Below are positions 26,057 to 37,117 of a stretch of 64,000 nt of DNA, in pieces. A program made the position numbers and the translations under genes. The notes beneath the pieces are model-generated. The model saw only the letters and a list, made by a program, of their open reading frames with translations. It was not told the DNA's origin and did no database searches. Every line of letters begins with the position of its first letter. Position 1 is the stretch's first letter. The stretch comes from Arthrobacter sp. PvP023. GTDB lineage: Bacteria; Actinomycetota; Actinomycetes; Actinomycetales; Micrococcaceae. The DNA is taken from the NCBI RefSeq assembly GCF_017832975.1, contig NZ_JAFIBI010000001.1:2046001-2110000 (forward strand). The letters are read 5' to 3'.

Positions 26057-26884
26057 CTAGGCCTCCGTTTCGGCGTCCGCGGGCGACTTGCTGTGGATGA
26101 TCGAGGTCTTTCCGGAGACAGAGTTGGTCCGGACGATCATGAGCTGCGCGTCAGGGCCGGCGATGGTCTGGATCTTGCCGCTGGGCTGGATGTACCTCTG
26201 GTCGTCGATGACCACGGCGCCGCTGGCGGATTTGGCCACGATGTCCACGCCGACGTCGTGCGGCAGCCGGATAGTGAGGTCGCCCGAGACGGAGTTGGCT
26301 CCGAAGTCGTGCGTGAATCCCTGGAGGTCAAAGCTCATGTCGCCGCTGACCGTGTTTGCGCGGATGTTGCTGAACCGGCCGGACGCTGTCACTTCGCCGG
26401 AGACGCTCTTGGCGGTGAGGACGCCGTCGTGGTTCCGGGCGATGACTTCGCCGCTGACGGTGTTGACATGGAGTTCGCCGGCAGTGTTGTCCGCCATGAC
26501 GGATCCGGAGACGGTATTCAGCTTCGTGTGGCCGCTGATGCCCGAGACCAGGCCATCGCCGCTGACAGTGCCCGCTTCCACTTCCACTCCGGCCGGTAGT
26601 GCGATGCTGATGACCACGGAGTTGGTGCTGTTGTTGTTGACGGTGCCCATGAGGTTCTTGAACCAGCCCTGCGCGCCGTGCAGCTGGTGGCGCACCTCAA
26701 GCCTCCCGTTCGTCAGGGAGACGGCCAGCGGGTCCCCGTGGATGTCGGACACTTCGATCCGCGTGACGTCCTCGGCGTGGGTCACCACGTCGAACCGTCC
26801 ACGGATGATTCCGAGCTTGAGTGACCTCACTCCGTCGACGTCGATGGTCTGCGGACCGGTGACGGTCCAGGTTTTCTCGTCCAC
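26057..26884 (-). CDS. DUF4097-type beta-repeat protein
   Basis: A 275-residue protein made of repeating short beta strands. The unit is about 20 residues with a recurring NTVSG or SVSG corner (KLNTVSGSVMADNTAGELHV, NTVSGEVIARNHDGVLTAKS, NTVSGDMSFDLQG, NSVSGDLTIRLP), which would wind into a right-handed beta helix or adhesin-like prism, the DUF4097 pattern. There is no signal peptide, so it is probably cytoplasmic. It is paired with PadR, a combination seen widely in actinobacteria and of unknown role. Confidence 0.9.
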   Translation of the reverse strand: MDEKTWTVTGPQTIDVDGVRSLKLGIIRGRFDVVTHAEDVTRIEVSDIHGDPLAVSLTNGRLEVRHQLHGAQGWFKNLMGTVNNNSTNSVVISIALPAGVEVEAGTVSGDGLVSGISGHTKLNTVSGSVMADNTAGELHVNTVSGEVIARNHDGVLTAKSVSGEVTASGRFSNIRANTVSGDMSFDLQGFTHDFGANSVSGDLTIRLPHDVGVDIVAKSASGAVVIDDQRYIQPSGKIQTIAGPDAQLMIVRTNSVSGKTSIIHSKSPADAETEA

Positions 26885-26898
26885 AGTTCCTCCAAGTT

Positions 26899-26934
26899 GC
26901 GATATATCGTGAATATGGTTAGACGATATATCGC
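26899..26934. promoter_or_regulatory. Double-palindrome operator before the DUF4097-padR operon
   Basis: Two copies of the palindrome CGATATATCG (26,900 to 26,909 and 26,924 to 26,933), together forming a larger inverted repeat GCGATATATCGT ... ACGATATATCGC with a 12-base spacer. It lies 15 bases before the DUF4097 start codon, so it overlaps the promoter or leader. The nearest regulator is PadR, its likely binder. Confidence 0.75.
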
Positions 26935-26964
26935 GTCTTGGGCAAAAGCAATAGACGAATGCGC

Positions 26965-27891
26965 CTACCGGTAGATCTTTCCGATGAGGGCGCGGGCAAT
27001 GGTGGTGGCGGGGTCCCGGCCGTCCGGCGCCGGGGCCAGGTTGGTCCAGACAACGAGGGTGACGTTGTTCGCCGGATCGTGGCCCGCGAAACTGTTGAAA
27101 CCGGGCAGTTCACCGGTGTGCCCGAACAGCTGGCCGAACTTCGCGATCCCCAGCCCATAGAGTGCGCCGCCCGGGTCGTCAGCCTTCACCGGCCGGGGGC
27201 TTTCCAGCCGCAGCTTCTGCAGCTCGGGCCCACGAGGTTTTCATGGATGTCTGGTCTTCGGGCTTCAGGGTGCCATCGGCTGCAGCCTTCTGCATGTCCC
27301 CGGGGAGGGCCGGATCATCAAGGGTCAGCACTTTGTTCCCGTACATGTACCCCTGCGGATGCGGTGCCGGAATTGCGTTGGACGCCTGTTCCGGAAACAC
27401 GGATGCGGTGAGTCCGAGGGGGGGTGAACAGCCTGTCGCGGAACGAGGCGGCAATCGGTTTGCCGTCCAGGACTTCCGCGATCAGGCCGAGCAGCACCGT
27501 GTTGGTGTTGGAATAGTGGAAACCCCCGCCGGGAGCGAAGTATGGCGGATGGCGGAATGCCGCGGCGAGCAGTTCATCCGTGGTCCACACCTTGCCGGGA
27601 TCGGAATCCAGGACCTTGTTGACTTCAAGGTCCTCGGTGTAGTTGTAGAGTCCGCTGCGCATAGTCAGCAACTGTTCGATCGTGATGTTTGCGGCGCCCG
27701 GCACATCCGGACAGTAGGCCACCGGGTCGTTGAGCTTGATCTTCCCTTCCTGGACCAACTGGAGAATGACGGTGGTGGTCCAGGTCTTCGTGATGGAGCC
27801 GATCCGGACATGGTCCGACGGTGTTACGGGATCGTCGCCGCCCACGCTTCGCACGCCATAGGTTCACGGGCGGCGCTTGGGTGTCAAGCAC
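26965..27891 (-). pseudogene. Broken serine hydrolase (beta-lactamase/DD-peptidase family)
   Basis: Three pieces in different frames make one class C beta-lactamase-like protein. The first has SITK (the active-site SxxK) in RIGSITKTWTTTVILQLVQE and YSN in GGGFHYSNTNTVLLGLIAEV. The frame is lost at a run of seven G (plus strand near 27,420); removing one base restores RLFTPLGLTASVF. The second piece ends after KTSWARAA, where about 35 family residues are missing; the third resumes with LQKLRLESPRPV and has HTG in FGHTGELPGFNSFAG. The N-terminus with signal peptide is also absent. Whether the G-run indel is real or a sequencing error cannot be told, but the internal loss is not explained by it. 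Confidence 0.85.
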
Positions 27892-27918
27892 TCCGCAGCA
27901 CGTGCAGTAGCTCCGGTA

Positions 27919-28518
27919 TTACTCCGGGACGGCCATGCCGAGCCATTGGAACCAGCCGCGGTGCAGCACAAGCCACGCCATCAGCCCGTAGCCGGCCTGT
28001 CCCGGCGTTCCGCCGTTGGCGGCCAGGTCCTGGCGCCACTGTTCGTGGTTGAGCAACGGGGAGAAGGTATCCACATACAGGTGCTTGCGCCGCGTGGTGA
28101 CATCCGCGAAGGCCGTATTCAGTTCCCCAAGGCGGCGGTTCTGCGAGGGGTCCAGCGACGGCGGCGGACCCACCACAAAGACCTCGATTTTGTTCTGGGA
28201 AGCGGAGTCCAGGATGTTGGCAAGGTTCAGGCGGCTGCGGGCTGTGGACAGGCCGAATTCGACGTCCCGTCCGCTCAGTCCGATCACCAGGCGGTTTTCG
28301 TGATTGTTGCCAAAACGGCGCCCGGCCTCATCCAGCCAGCGGGCGGCCAGGCCTTCGGTGCCTTCCTGCGGGCAGGGGAGGGCGTAGCACTCAAGGGTGA
28401 TGCCGTCCTGCGGGGTGCGGGCCAGCACACGGCCCAGCCAGCCAAGCGCCCGGGGGTCACCCAGGCCGGCCAACAGCTCATCCCCAACAGCCGCAATCCG
28501 CAGCTTCCTGTCTTCCAC
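27919..28518 (-). CDS. GDSL/SGNH-type hydrolase-like protein, active Ser replaced
   Basis: A 199-residue protein of the SGNH fold. Block I, normally GDSL with the nucleophile Ser, here reads AVGDELLAGLGDPRALGW, with Glu14 in the Ser position. Later blocks (LVIGLSGRDVEFG, VFVVGPPPSLDP) fit the fold, and the C-terminal part lacks a clear DxxH pair. It is therefore either inactive or uses a different chemistry. Start is GTG behind AGAGG. It lies between the broken serine hydrolase and kgd, on the same strand. Confidence 0.8.
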   Translation of the reverse strand: MEDRKLRIAAVGDELLAGLGDPRALGWLGRVLARTPQDGITLECYALPCPQEGTEGLAARWLDEAGRRFGNNHENRLVIGLSGRDVEFGLSTARSRLNLANILDSASQNKIEVFVVGPPPSLDPSQNRRLGELNTAFADVTTRRKHLYVDTFSPLLNHEQWRQDLAANGGTPGQAGYGLMAWLVLHRGWFQWLGMAVPE

Positions 28519-28639
28519 GACTACCTCTTAACCTCAATGTGCAACAAATTTCAGCGTTCCATGGAAACGGGTTCCTGGCCAACTCCGGCAGCTGGCGGCG
28601 GCAGCGTCCGCTCAGCAGCGCTGCCGCTTCCATTAAGCA

Positions 28640-28687
28640 GCGCTGCCCGGCCGGAGTCGTGTATTTCGAGTTCCGACCGGGCAGCGT
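28640..28687 (-). terminator. Hairpin after kgd
   Basis: Inverted repeat CGCTGCCCGG / CCGGGCAGCG extended by CCGGA / TCCG around a 16-base loop, six bases after the kgd stop. There is no U-tract; it probably ends or protects the kgd transcript. Confidence 0.6.
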
Positions 28688-28692
28688 TCAAG

Positions 28693-31600
28693 CTACTTCC
28701 GAGCAAACGCCTGCTTGAGGAGGGTATCCTGCTCCGCAGCGTGCCGCTTCATGGAACCGGCTGCCGTGGACGCCGAAGCCGGACGGGAAACCAGCTTCAC
28801 CCGGCGGTCCAGTGCCTCGGGCAGGTTCAGGCCCATGAACGGCCACGGGCCCTGGTTGGCCGGTTCGTCCTGTGCCCACACCACTTCGGCGTTGGGGTAC
28901 TTGGCGAGCTCGGCAGCGATTTCAGCGGCGGGCAGCGGGTAGAGCTGCTCGACGCGGACGATCGCCGTCGTCTTGTCGCCGGTCTTCTGCCGCGTGGACA
29001 GGAGATCGTAGTACAGGCGGCCGGACACCAGCAGCACACGCTCGACGGCGTCTGCCTGCAGCTGTTCGTGCTCGCCGATGACGGGCTTGAACGCGCCGGT
29101 GGTGAAGTCCTCCACCGAAGAGGCCGCAGCCTTCAGGCGGAGCAGCTGCTTGGGCGTGAAGATGATGAGCGGCTTGCGCGGCCGGCTGTACGCCTGGCGG
29201 CGCAGCAGGTGGAAGTGCGAAGCCGACGTCGTGGGGTTGGCCACGATCATGTTCTCTTCGGCACACAGCTGCAGGAAGCGCTCGATCCGTGCGGACGAGT
29301 GGTCCGGGCCCTGGCCTTCATAGCCGTGGGGCAGCATGAGCACCAGCGAGGAACGCTGGCCCCACTTTTGCTCGGCCGAGGAGATGAACTCATCGATGAT
29401 GGTCTGCGCGCCATTGACGAAGTCACCGAACTGCGCTTCCCACAGCACCAGGGCATCGGGGCGCTCCACGGAGTAGCCGTATTCGAAGCCCATCGCAGCG
29501 TATTCGGACAGCAGGGAGTCGTAGATCCACAGTTTGGCCTGGTCATCGGAGAGGTTGCCCAGGGGCAGCCATTCATTGCCGTTGGCGCGGTCGTGGAACA
29601 CTGCGTGGCGTTGCACGAAGGTTCCGCGGCGGGAATCCTGGCCGGCGAGCCGGACCGGAACGCCTTCCATGATCAGCGAGCCAAAGGCTGCGATCTCGCC
29701 GAAGCCCCAGTCGATGCCGCCTTCGCGGGACATCTGTTCGCGCTTCTCCAGCAGCTGCTTGAGCTTGGCGTGGACCGTGAAGCCTTCGGGGATCTCGATG
29801 TGGGCCTTGCCGATACGCGCCAGGGTCTCCGCGGAGATCGCGGTGGACGCCGGAGCGTTGATGCCGAAATCGGACTGCTGGGCGCTGGGCCGCTCGATGT
29901 CGGACACTGCGGCGGAATCCGCCGTGATGATCGGGATCGGTGAGGTCTGGGCTGCATGGGTCTCGGCGAAGACCCGCTCCAGCCGTTCCTGGTAGTCGCG
30001 GAGCAGCTGCTCGGCTTCTTCCTCGGTGATGTCCCCGCGGCCGATCAGGGACTCGGTGTACAGCTTGCGGACCGAGCGCTTGGCTTCGATCAGGTTGTAC
30101 ATCAGCGGCTGGGTCATCGAGGGATCATCGCCCTCGTTGTGCCCGCGGCGCCGGTAGCAGACCATGTCGATGACAACGTCCTTGTGGAAGCGCTGGCGGA
30201 ACTCGTAAGCGAGCTGGCCGATGCGGACCACGGCCTCCGGGTCGTCACCGTTCACGTGGAACACCGGAGCCTGGATCATCTTGGCGACGTCCGTGGAGTA
30301 GGTGGAGGAACGCGACGAGGACGGAGCAGTGGTGAAGCCAACCTGGTTGTTGACCACCACGTGGATGGTACCGCCGGTGCGGTAACCGCGCAGCTGGGAG
30401 AGGTTGAGCGTTTCCGCCACCACGCCCTGGCCCGCGAAGGCCGCGTCGCCGTGCACCATGATGGGCAGCACGGGGAAGGCCTCGCCCTGGTCCAGACGGT
30501 CCTGCTTGGCGCGGACAATTCCTTCAAGGACCGAGTCCACGGCCTCGAGGTGCGAGGGGTTGGCGGCCAGGTAGACCTTGGTCTCCTTGCCGCTGTCCGA
30601 GGTGAAGGTACCCTCGGTGCCGAGGTGGTACTTGACGTCACCGGAGCCCTGTACGGAGCGCGGGTCCTGGGTGCCCTCGAATTCGCGGAAGACCTGTGCG
30701 TAGGTCTTGCCGGCGATGTTGGTGAGCACGTTCAGGCGGCCGCGGTGGGCCATGCCGATGGCCACTTCGTCGAGATCGTCGTCGGCTGCATCGGAGATGA
30801 TGGCGTCCAACAACGGGATCAGCGATTCGCCGCCCTCCAGCGAGAACCGCTTCTGTCCCACGAACTTGGTCTGCAGGAAGGTTTCGAAGGCTTCCGCGGC
30901 ATTGAGCTTGGACACAATGCGCAGCTGCTCTTCGCGGCTCGGCTTGGAGTACTCGTGCTCCAGCTGGTCCTGGAACCACTTGCGCTCGGCCGGGTCCTGG
31001 ATGTGCATGTATTCGATGCCGGTGGTGCGGCAATAAGCGTCACGGAGCACGCCGAGGATGTCGCGGAACGCAAGCATGGGCTTGCCGCCGAAGCCGCCGG
31101 TGGGCCACTCGCGGTCAAGGTCCCACAGGGTCAGGCCGTAGGTGAGGACATCGAGGTCCGGGTGCTTCCGCTGGACGTACTCCAGCGGATCCGTGTCCGC
31201 CATGAGGTGGCCGCGGACGCGGTAGGAGTGGATCAGCTGCTGGATCCGGGCGACCTTGTTGATCTGGTCGGCCGGGTCGACCTGCAGGTCGGGGCTCCAG
31301 CGCACGGGCTCGTAGGGGATGCGCAGGGCCTCGAAGATTTCGTCATAGAAGTTCTGGGCACCCAGCAGTAGCTGGTGCACGAGCTTCAGGAACTCGCCGC
31401 TGCCGGCGCCCTGGATGACGCGGTGGTCGTACGTGGACGTCAGCGTGAGGACCTTGCTGATGGCGTTCTGCGCGATGATTTTCTCGCTGGCGCCCTGGAA
31501 CTCGGCCGGGTAATCCAGCGCGCCGACGCCGATGATGGCGGCTTGGCCCTTGGAGAGGCGGGGCACGGAGTGTACGGTGCCGATGCCGCCCGGGTTGGTG

Positions 31601-32535
31601 AGGGAAACCGTGGTGCCGGAGTGGTCATCGGCGGTCAGCTTGCCGTTGCGGGCGCGCTTGATCAGGTCCTCGTAGGTGTGCCAGAACTCGGAGAAGTTGA
31701 GGGTCTCCGCCTTCTTGATGTTCGGCACCATCAGCAGGCGGGTGCCGTCCGGTTTGGGCATGTCGATGGCGATGCCGAAGTTCACGTGTGCGGGCTGGAC
31801 CGCAACGGGCTTGCCGTCCACTTCGTCGTAGTAGACGTTCATGGAGGGGAACTGGGACAGGGCGCGGATGACGGCATAGCCGATCAGGTGCGTGAAGGAA
31901 ACCTTGCCGCCGCGGGCGCGGGCCAGGTTGGAGTTGATGACCACGCGGTTGTCGATCAGCAGCTTGGCCGGGATGGCGCGGACGCTGGTTGCCGTGGGAA
32001 CTTCCAGGCTGGTGACCATGTTGGAAGCGATGGCCTTCGCCGGTCCGCGGAGGACGGAGACGACGTCCTCTTCCGGAGCGGTGGGGGCCTTGATGTTCTT
32101 GGGCAGCTGGGCCGGGATGGGCGGCGTGCCTGCGGATTCGGGCTTCTTTGCGCCGTCGCGGGCTACAGTTGCAGGTGCTTTCTTCGCCGGTGCTGCAGCC
32201 GGAGCTGCCTGCGGCTGGGCGGAAGCGGTCTGGGGGGAAGCCGGCTGTGCAGCTGCAGCCGCTGCGGGTTTCGCCGGTGCTGCCGGCGACGGTGCCGGTG
32301 CGGCCGGAGCGGGAGCTACAACTGGAAGTTCGCGGGTTGCGGGGTCTGCGGGAGCCGGTGCACCCGAGGTCCCGTTGGAAGACGAGCTGTCACCGGCGTC
32401 GAAGGATTCGAACAGGGGCCACCACTTGGCATCTACCGTGTTCTTGTCCTGCTGGTAACGCTCGTACAGTTCGTCAACGAGCCACTCGTTTCCGCCAAAT
32501 TCCTCTGGTAGACGGTGGCTAGGCTGCTCTGGCAC
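28693..32535 (-). CDS. kgd: Multifunctional 2-oxoglutarate metabolism enzyme Kgd
   Basis: A 1,280-residue fusion that replaces separate E1 and E2 parts of 2-oxoglutarate dehydrogenase in actinobacteria, feeding succinyl-CoA into the TCA cycle or acting as decarboxylase. Order: N-terminal segment (GGNEWLVDELYERYQQDKNT), Ala/Pro linker, succinyltransferase domain ending TSTYDHRVIQGAGSGEFLKL, then the thiamine diphosphate E1 domain (AIGMAHRGRLNVLTNIAGK, VHGDAAFAGQGVVAETL, CYRRRGHNEGDDPSMTQP) and the C-terminal part with ALVLWEAQFGDFVNGAQTII. No lipoyl domain, as usual. I take GTG at 32,535, behind GGAAGAGG; the longer frame is Arg-rich and unsupported. Regulation by GarA is known in relatives; garA is not in this window. 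Confidence 0.96.
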   Translation of the reverse strand: MPEQPSHRLPEEFGGNEWLVDELYERYQQDKNTVDAKWWPLFESFDAGDSSSSNGTSGAPAPADPATRELPVVAPAPAAPAPSPAAPAKPAAAAAAQPASPQTASAQPQAAPAAAPAKKAPATVARDGAKKPESAGTPPIPAQLPKNIKAPTAPEEDVVSVLRGPAKAIASNMVTSLEVPTATSVRAIPAKLLIDNRVVINSNLARARGGKVSFTHLIGYAVIRALSQFPSMNVYYDEVDGKPVAVQPAHVNFGIAIDMPKPDGTRLLMVPNIKKAETLNFSEFWHTYEDLIKRARNGKLTADDHSGTTVSLTNPGGIGTVHSVPRLSKGQAAIIGVGALDYPAEFQGASEKIIAQNAISKVLTLTSTYDHRVIQGAGSGEFLKLVHQLLLGAQNFYDEIFEALRIPYEPVRWSPDLQVDPADQINKVARIQQLIHSYRVRGHLMADTDPLEYVQRKHPDLDVLTYGLTLWDLDREWPTGGFGGKPMLAFRDILGVLRDAYCRTTGIEYMHIQDPAERKWFQDQLEHEYSKPSREEQLRIVSKLNAAEAFETFLQTKFVGQKRFSLEGGESLIPLLDAIISDAADDDLDEVAIGMAHRGRLNVLTNIAGKTYAQVFREFEGTQDPRSVQGSGDVKYHLGTEGTFTSDSGKETKVYLAANPSHLEAVDSVLEGIVRAKQDRLDQGEAFPVLPIMVHGDAAFAGQGVVAETLNLSQLRGYRTGGTIHVVVNNQVGFTTAPSSSRSSTYSTDVAKMIQAPVFHVNGDDPEAVVRIGQLAYEFRQRFHKDVVIDMVCYRRRGHNEGDDPSMTQPLMYNLIEAKRSVRKLYTESLIGRGDITEEEAEQLLRDYQERLERVFAETHAAQTSPIPIITADSAAVSDIERPSAQQSDFGINAPASTAISAETLARIGKAHIEIPEGFTVHAKLKQLLEKREQMSREGGIDWGFGEIAAFGSLIMEGVPVRLAGQDSRRGTFVQRHAVFHDRANGNEWLPLGNLSDDQAKLWIYDSLLSEYAAMGFEYGYSVERPDALVLWEAQFGDFVNGAQTIIDEFISSAEQKWGQRSSLVLMLPHGYEGQGPDHSSARIERFLQLCAEENMIVANPTTSASHFHLLRRQAYSRPRKPLIIFTPKQLLRLKAAASSVEDFTTGAFKPVIGEHEQLQADAVERVLLVSGRLYYDLLSTRQKTGDKTTAIVRVEQLYPLPAAEIAAELAKYPNAEVVWAQDEPANQGPWPFMGLNLPEALDRRVKLVSRPASASTAAGSMKRHAAEQDTLLKQAFARK

Positions 32536-34324
<1,789 letters not shown>

Positions 34325-34684
34325 CGGATGCGCGCAGGGGAGCGGTTAGTCCCTGCAGAACCGCTCCTGTGCGCTGTGGCTGCTCCTGTAGACTGAAATT
34401 CTTATGGACAGTAAATCTAGGTGCCGGCCTGGGCGCTGTCAGCGGAGCATGAACACCAGCTCCCCGCAGCCCACCCACAGAGCCGGCAAACCCCGTTCAC
34501 GCGCCCATCACTCTGCAGCAGTCCGTGCCGCAGCCTTCCAGGAAACAGGGTCGGCACCGGCCGACCATCCTCCGCCGGCCCGCCTTCGCGGCAACACCGT
34601 CTTCCCCCGGGTAGCTCCGTACCCGGCGCCTGCCGGCTCCCGGAAGCGGATACCGTTCCCGGGACGGCCGGAGGCAAGCCGCTG
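34325..34684 (+). other. Intergenic leader before the CNNM genes
   Basis: No gene seen. After guaB1 there are two overlapping hairpins that exclude each other: GGAGCGGTT / AACCGCTCC (34,339 to 34,367) and GCAGGG / CCCTGC (34,334 to 34,356). TAGACT at 34,389 could be a -10 element; if used, the CNNM transcript has a leader of about 285 bases. I could not match it to a known magnesium or manganese riboswitch. Confidence 0.45.
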
Positions 34685-36022
34685 ATGGAATGGCTTCTCC
34701 TGGGAGCAGGCATCCTGCTCATCCTCGGTACGGGCTTCTTCGTCGCCGTGGAGTTCTCACTCGTTGCCCTTGACCAGGCCACTGTCCAGCGGGCCGTAGA
34801 CAGCGGCGACGCCGCGGCCGTACCGCTGCTCAAGTGCCTGAAATCGCTGTCCACCCAGCTGTCCAGCTGCCAGCTCGGAATCACGCTGACCACCCTGCTG
34901 ACCGGCTATGTCATTGAGCCGTCCGTAGGCAAGCTGCTGGAAGGGCCGCTGACCGTGGCCGGCGTTCCGGAAGCGGCAGCTGCTTCGGTCTCCCTCGTGA
35001 TGGCCATGACCATTGCCACCCTGCTGTCCATGCTGATCGGCGAGCTCGTGCCCAAGAACATGGCCATTGCGCTGTCCTTGCCGATCGGCAAGGCCGTCGC
35101 CCGGCCGCAGCTGGTGTTCACCGCCGTCTTCAAGCCGGCGATCATTGTGTTGAACGGCTTCTCCAACAAGGTGCTGAATGTCTTTGGACTCGAAGCCAAG
35201 GAGGAGATCTCCGGTGCCCGGACACCGGCCGAACTGGCATCCCTGGTGCGCCGTTCCGCCGCCATGGGAACGCTTGACCCCGGAACAGCAAACTTCATTG
35301 CCCGGACGCTGAAGTTCTCCGGCCGGACCGCCGCCGACGTCATGACGCCCAGGATCCGGCTGGAAACCATCGGCGCCGCGCAGCCCGTGTCGGACATCAT
35401 CGACGCCGCCCGGCGGACAGGCTATTCACGCTTCCCGGTCATCGGTGAGTCCGCCGACGACATCCGGGGCCTGGTGCACGTGAAAAAGGCGATCGCCGTC
35501 CCTTCGGACCGGCGCGCCAACCTTGAGGCCGGAGCCATCATGACGGACGTCCTGAGGGTTCCCGAGACCATCCACCTGGATGCACTGCTGGCAGAACTGC
35601 GCGAAGGAAACATGCAGCTGGCCGTGGTGCTGGATGAATACGGCGGCACGGCCGGCATCGCCACGCTTGAGGACCTCGTGGAGGAAATCGTCGGGGAAGT
35701 CGCCGATGAACATGACAAGGTGCGGCCGGGACTGCTCCAGAGCGCCTCGGGGGACTGGTACTTCCCCGGCCTGCTGCGTCCGGACGAACTGTCCGAACAG
35801 ATCCCCGGATTGACGGTTCCTGATGAGTCCGCCTATGAAACCGTGGGCGGCTATGTCATGAGCCAGCTCGGCCGGATCGCCGCAGTCGGGGACACCGTGG
35901 ACGTCGGCGGGGGCACCCTGAGTGTGACCCGGATGGACGGGCGCCGGATCGACCGGATCTGCTTCAAGCCTGTTCCCGTCCTCGGCGAAGAACACGCGGC
36001 CGGCCAGGGAGGCACGGCATGA
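34685..36022 (+). CDS. CNNM/CorC-type membrane protein with CBS pair, first copy
   Basis: A 445-residue protein: an N-terminal DUF21 membrane domain with helices such as LLLGAGILLILGTGFFVAVE and SLVMAMTIATLLSMLIGELV, a CBS pair around residues 215 to 335 (VMTPRIRLETIGAAQPVSDI, VVLDEYGGTAGIATLEDLVE) and a C-terminal CorC_HlyC domain. Family members (often called hemolysins) are linked to magnesium and cobalt export. ATG at 34,685 starts the first helix; the longer frame upstream is not membrane-like. It overlaps the second copy by four bases. Confidence 0.92.
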   Translation: MEWLLLGAGILLILGTGFFVAVEFSLVALDQATVQRAVDSGDAAAVPLLKCLKSLSTQLSSCQLGITLTTLLTGYVIEPSVGKLLEGPLTVAGVPEAAAASVSLVMAMTIATLLSMLIGELVPKNMAIALSLPIGKAVARPQLVFTAVFKPAIIVLNGFSNKVLNVFGLEAKEEISGARTPAELASLVRRSAAMGTLDPGTANFIARTLKFSGRTAADVMTPRIRLETIGAAQPVSDIIDAARRTGYSRFPVIGESADDIRGLVHVKKAIAVPSDRRANLEAGAIMTDVLRVPETIHLDALLAELREGNMQLAVVLDEYGGTAGIATLEDLVEEIVGEVADEHDKVRPGLLQSASGDWYFPGLLRPDELSEQIPGLTVPDESAYETVGGYVMSQLGRIAAVGDTVDVGGGTLSVTRMDGRRIDRICFKPVPVLGEEHAAGQGGTA

Positions 36023-37089
36023 GCGACTGGGTAGGAATTGTCTGGCTGGTGCTCCTGCTGATCGGGAACGCGTTCTTCGTGGCCGCGGAGTTCGCAGTGA
36101 TGTCCGCCCGGCGGAGCCAGATCGAGCCGCTGGCTGAAGCGGGGTCCCTGCGGGCTCAGACCACGTTGCGGGCCATGGAAAGCGTGTCCCTCATGCTCGC
36201 GTGCGCCCAGCTGGGCATCACGGTCTGCTCCCTGCTGATCCTGCAGGTGGCTGAGCCGGCCATCCACCACCTGATGGCCGTGCCGCTGGAAGCCGTGGGT
36301 GTGCCGACGGAACTCGCGGACGTCGTGGCCTTCGCCGTGGCACTCCTCGCGGTGACCTTCCTGCACGTGACGTTCGGCGAGATGGTGCCCAAGAACATTT
36401 CGGTATCTGTCGCGGACAAGGCGGCACTGCTGCTGGCGCCGCCGCTGATGTTCATCGCACGCCTCGTGAACCCGGTGATCGTGGCCCTCAACTGGTCTGC
36501 CAACCACATCCTGCGCCTGCTGCGGATCGAGCCCAAGGACGAGGTCAACTCCTCGTTCACCTTGGAGGAGGTCCAGTCCATCGTGCAGGAGTCCACCCGG
36601 CACGGACTCGTGGATGACGACGCCGGCCTCATCACCGGCGCACTGGAATTCTCCGAGCACACGGCGTCCCGGGTCATGGTTCCGCTGGACAAGCTGGTCA
36701 TGATGCAGTCGCCCACCACGCCGGTTGAGTTCGAAAAAGCCGTCAGCCGTACGGGGTTCTCCCGGTTCCCGATGATGGACGAGGACGGCATGCTTTCGGG
36801 CTACCTTCACATCAAGGATGTGCTGTCCATCCCGGAAGCCGGATATGAGCATCCGATTGCCGAAAGCCGGATCAGGTCCCTGGCGAACCTGTCCATGGAT
36901 GACGAGATCGAGAAGGCGATGTCCGTGATGCAACGCACCGGCTCGCACCTGGCGCGCGTCATCGGACCGGACGGTAAGACCAGGGGTGTGCTGTTCCTGG
37001 AAGACGTTATCGAACAGCTCGTGGGTGAGATCCGTGATGCCACCCAGGCGAAGGGAATCCGCCGGCTTGGCCAGCGGAACGGCGACTAG
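36019..37089 (+). CDS. CNNM/CorC-type membrane protein with CBS pair, second copy
   Basis: A 356-residue paralogue of its neighbour: membrane domain (VWLVLLLIGNAFFVAAEFAV, AFAVALLAVTFLHVTFGEMV) and a CBS pair (ASRVMVPLDKLVMMQSPTTP, GVLFLEDVIEQLVGEIRD). It lacks the long C-terminal CorC_HlyC domain found in the first copy. Both genes lie in one operon with ATGA overlap, so a heteromeric complex for divalent metal export is plausible. The zinc uptake genes follow, separated by a large palindrome. Confidence 0.92.
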   Translation: MSDWVGIVWLVLLLIGNAFFVAAEFAVMSARRSQIEPLAEAGSLRAQTTLRAMESVSLMLACAQLGITVCSLLILQVAEPAIHHLMAVPLEAVGVPTELADVVAFAVALLAVTFLHVTFGEMVPKNISVSVADKAALLLAPPLMFIARLVNPVIVALNWSANHILRLLRIEPKDEVNSSFTLEEVQSIVQESTRHGLVDDDAGLITGALEFSEHTASRVMVPLDKLVMMQSPTTPVEFEKAVSRTGFSRFPMMDEDGMLSGYLHIKDVLSIPEAGYEHPIAESRIRSLANLSMDDEIEKAMSVMQRTGSHLARVIGPDGKTRGVLFLEDVIEQLVGEIRDATQAKGIRRLGQRNGD

Positions 37090-37117
37090 GAGTCAGCGGA
37101 GGGCGCAACCGGACGCG

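Noticed and set aside
34368..34684. Magnesium M-box or yybP-ykoY riboswitch before the CNNM gene
   Set aside because: The conserved core segments of either class are not present as far as I can read.
34421..34684. N-terminal extension of the first CNNM gene (88 residues)
   Set aside because: Pro/Ser/Arg-rich, not membrane-like, and ATG at 34,685 begins the first helix of the family.
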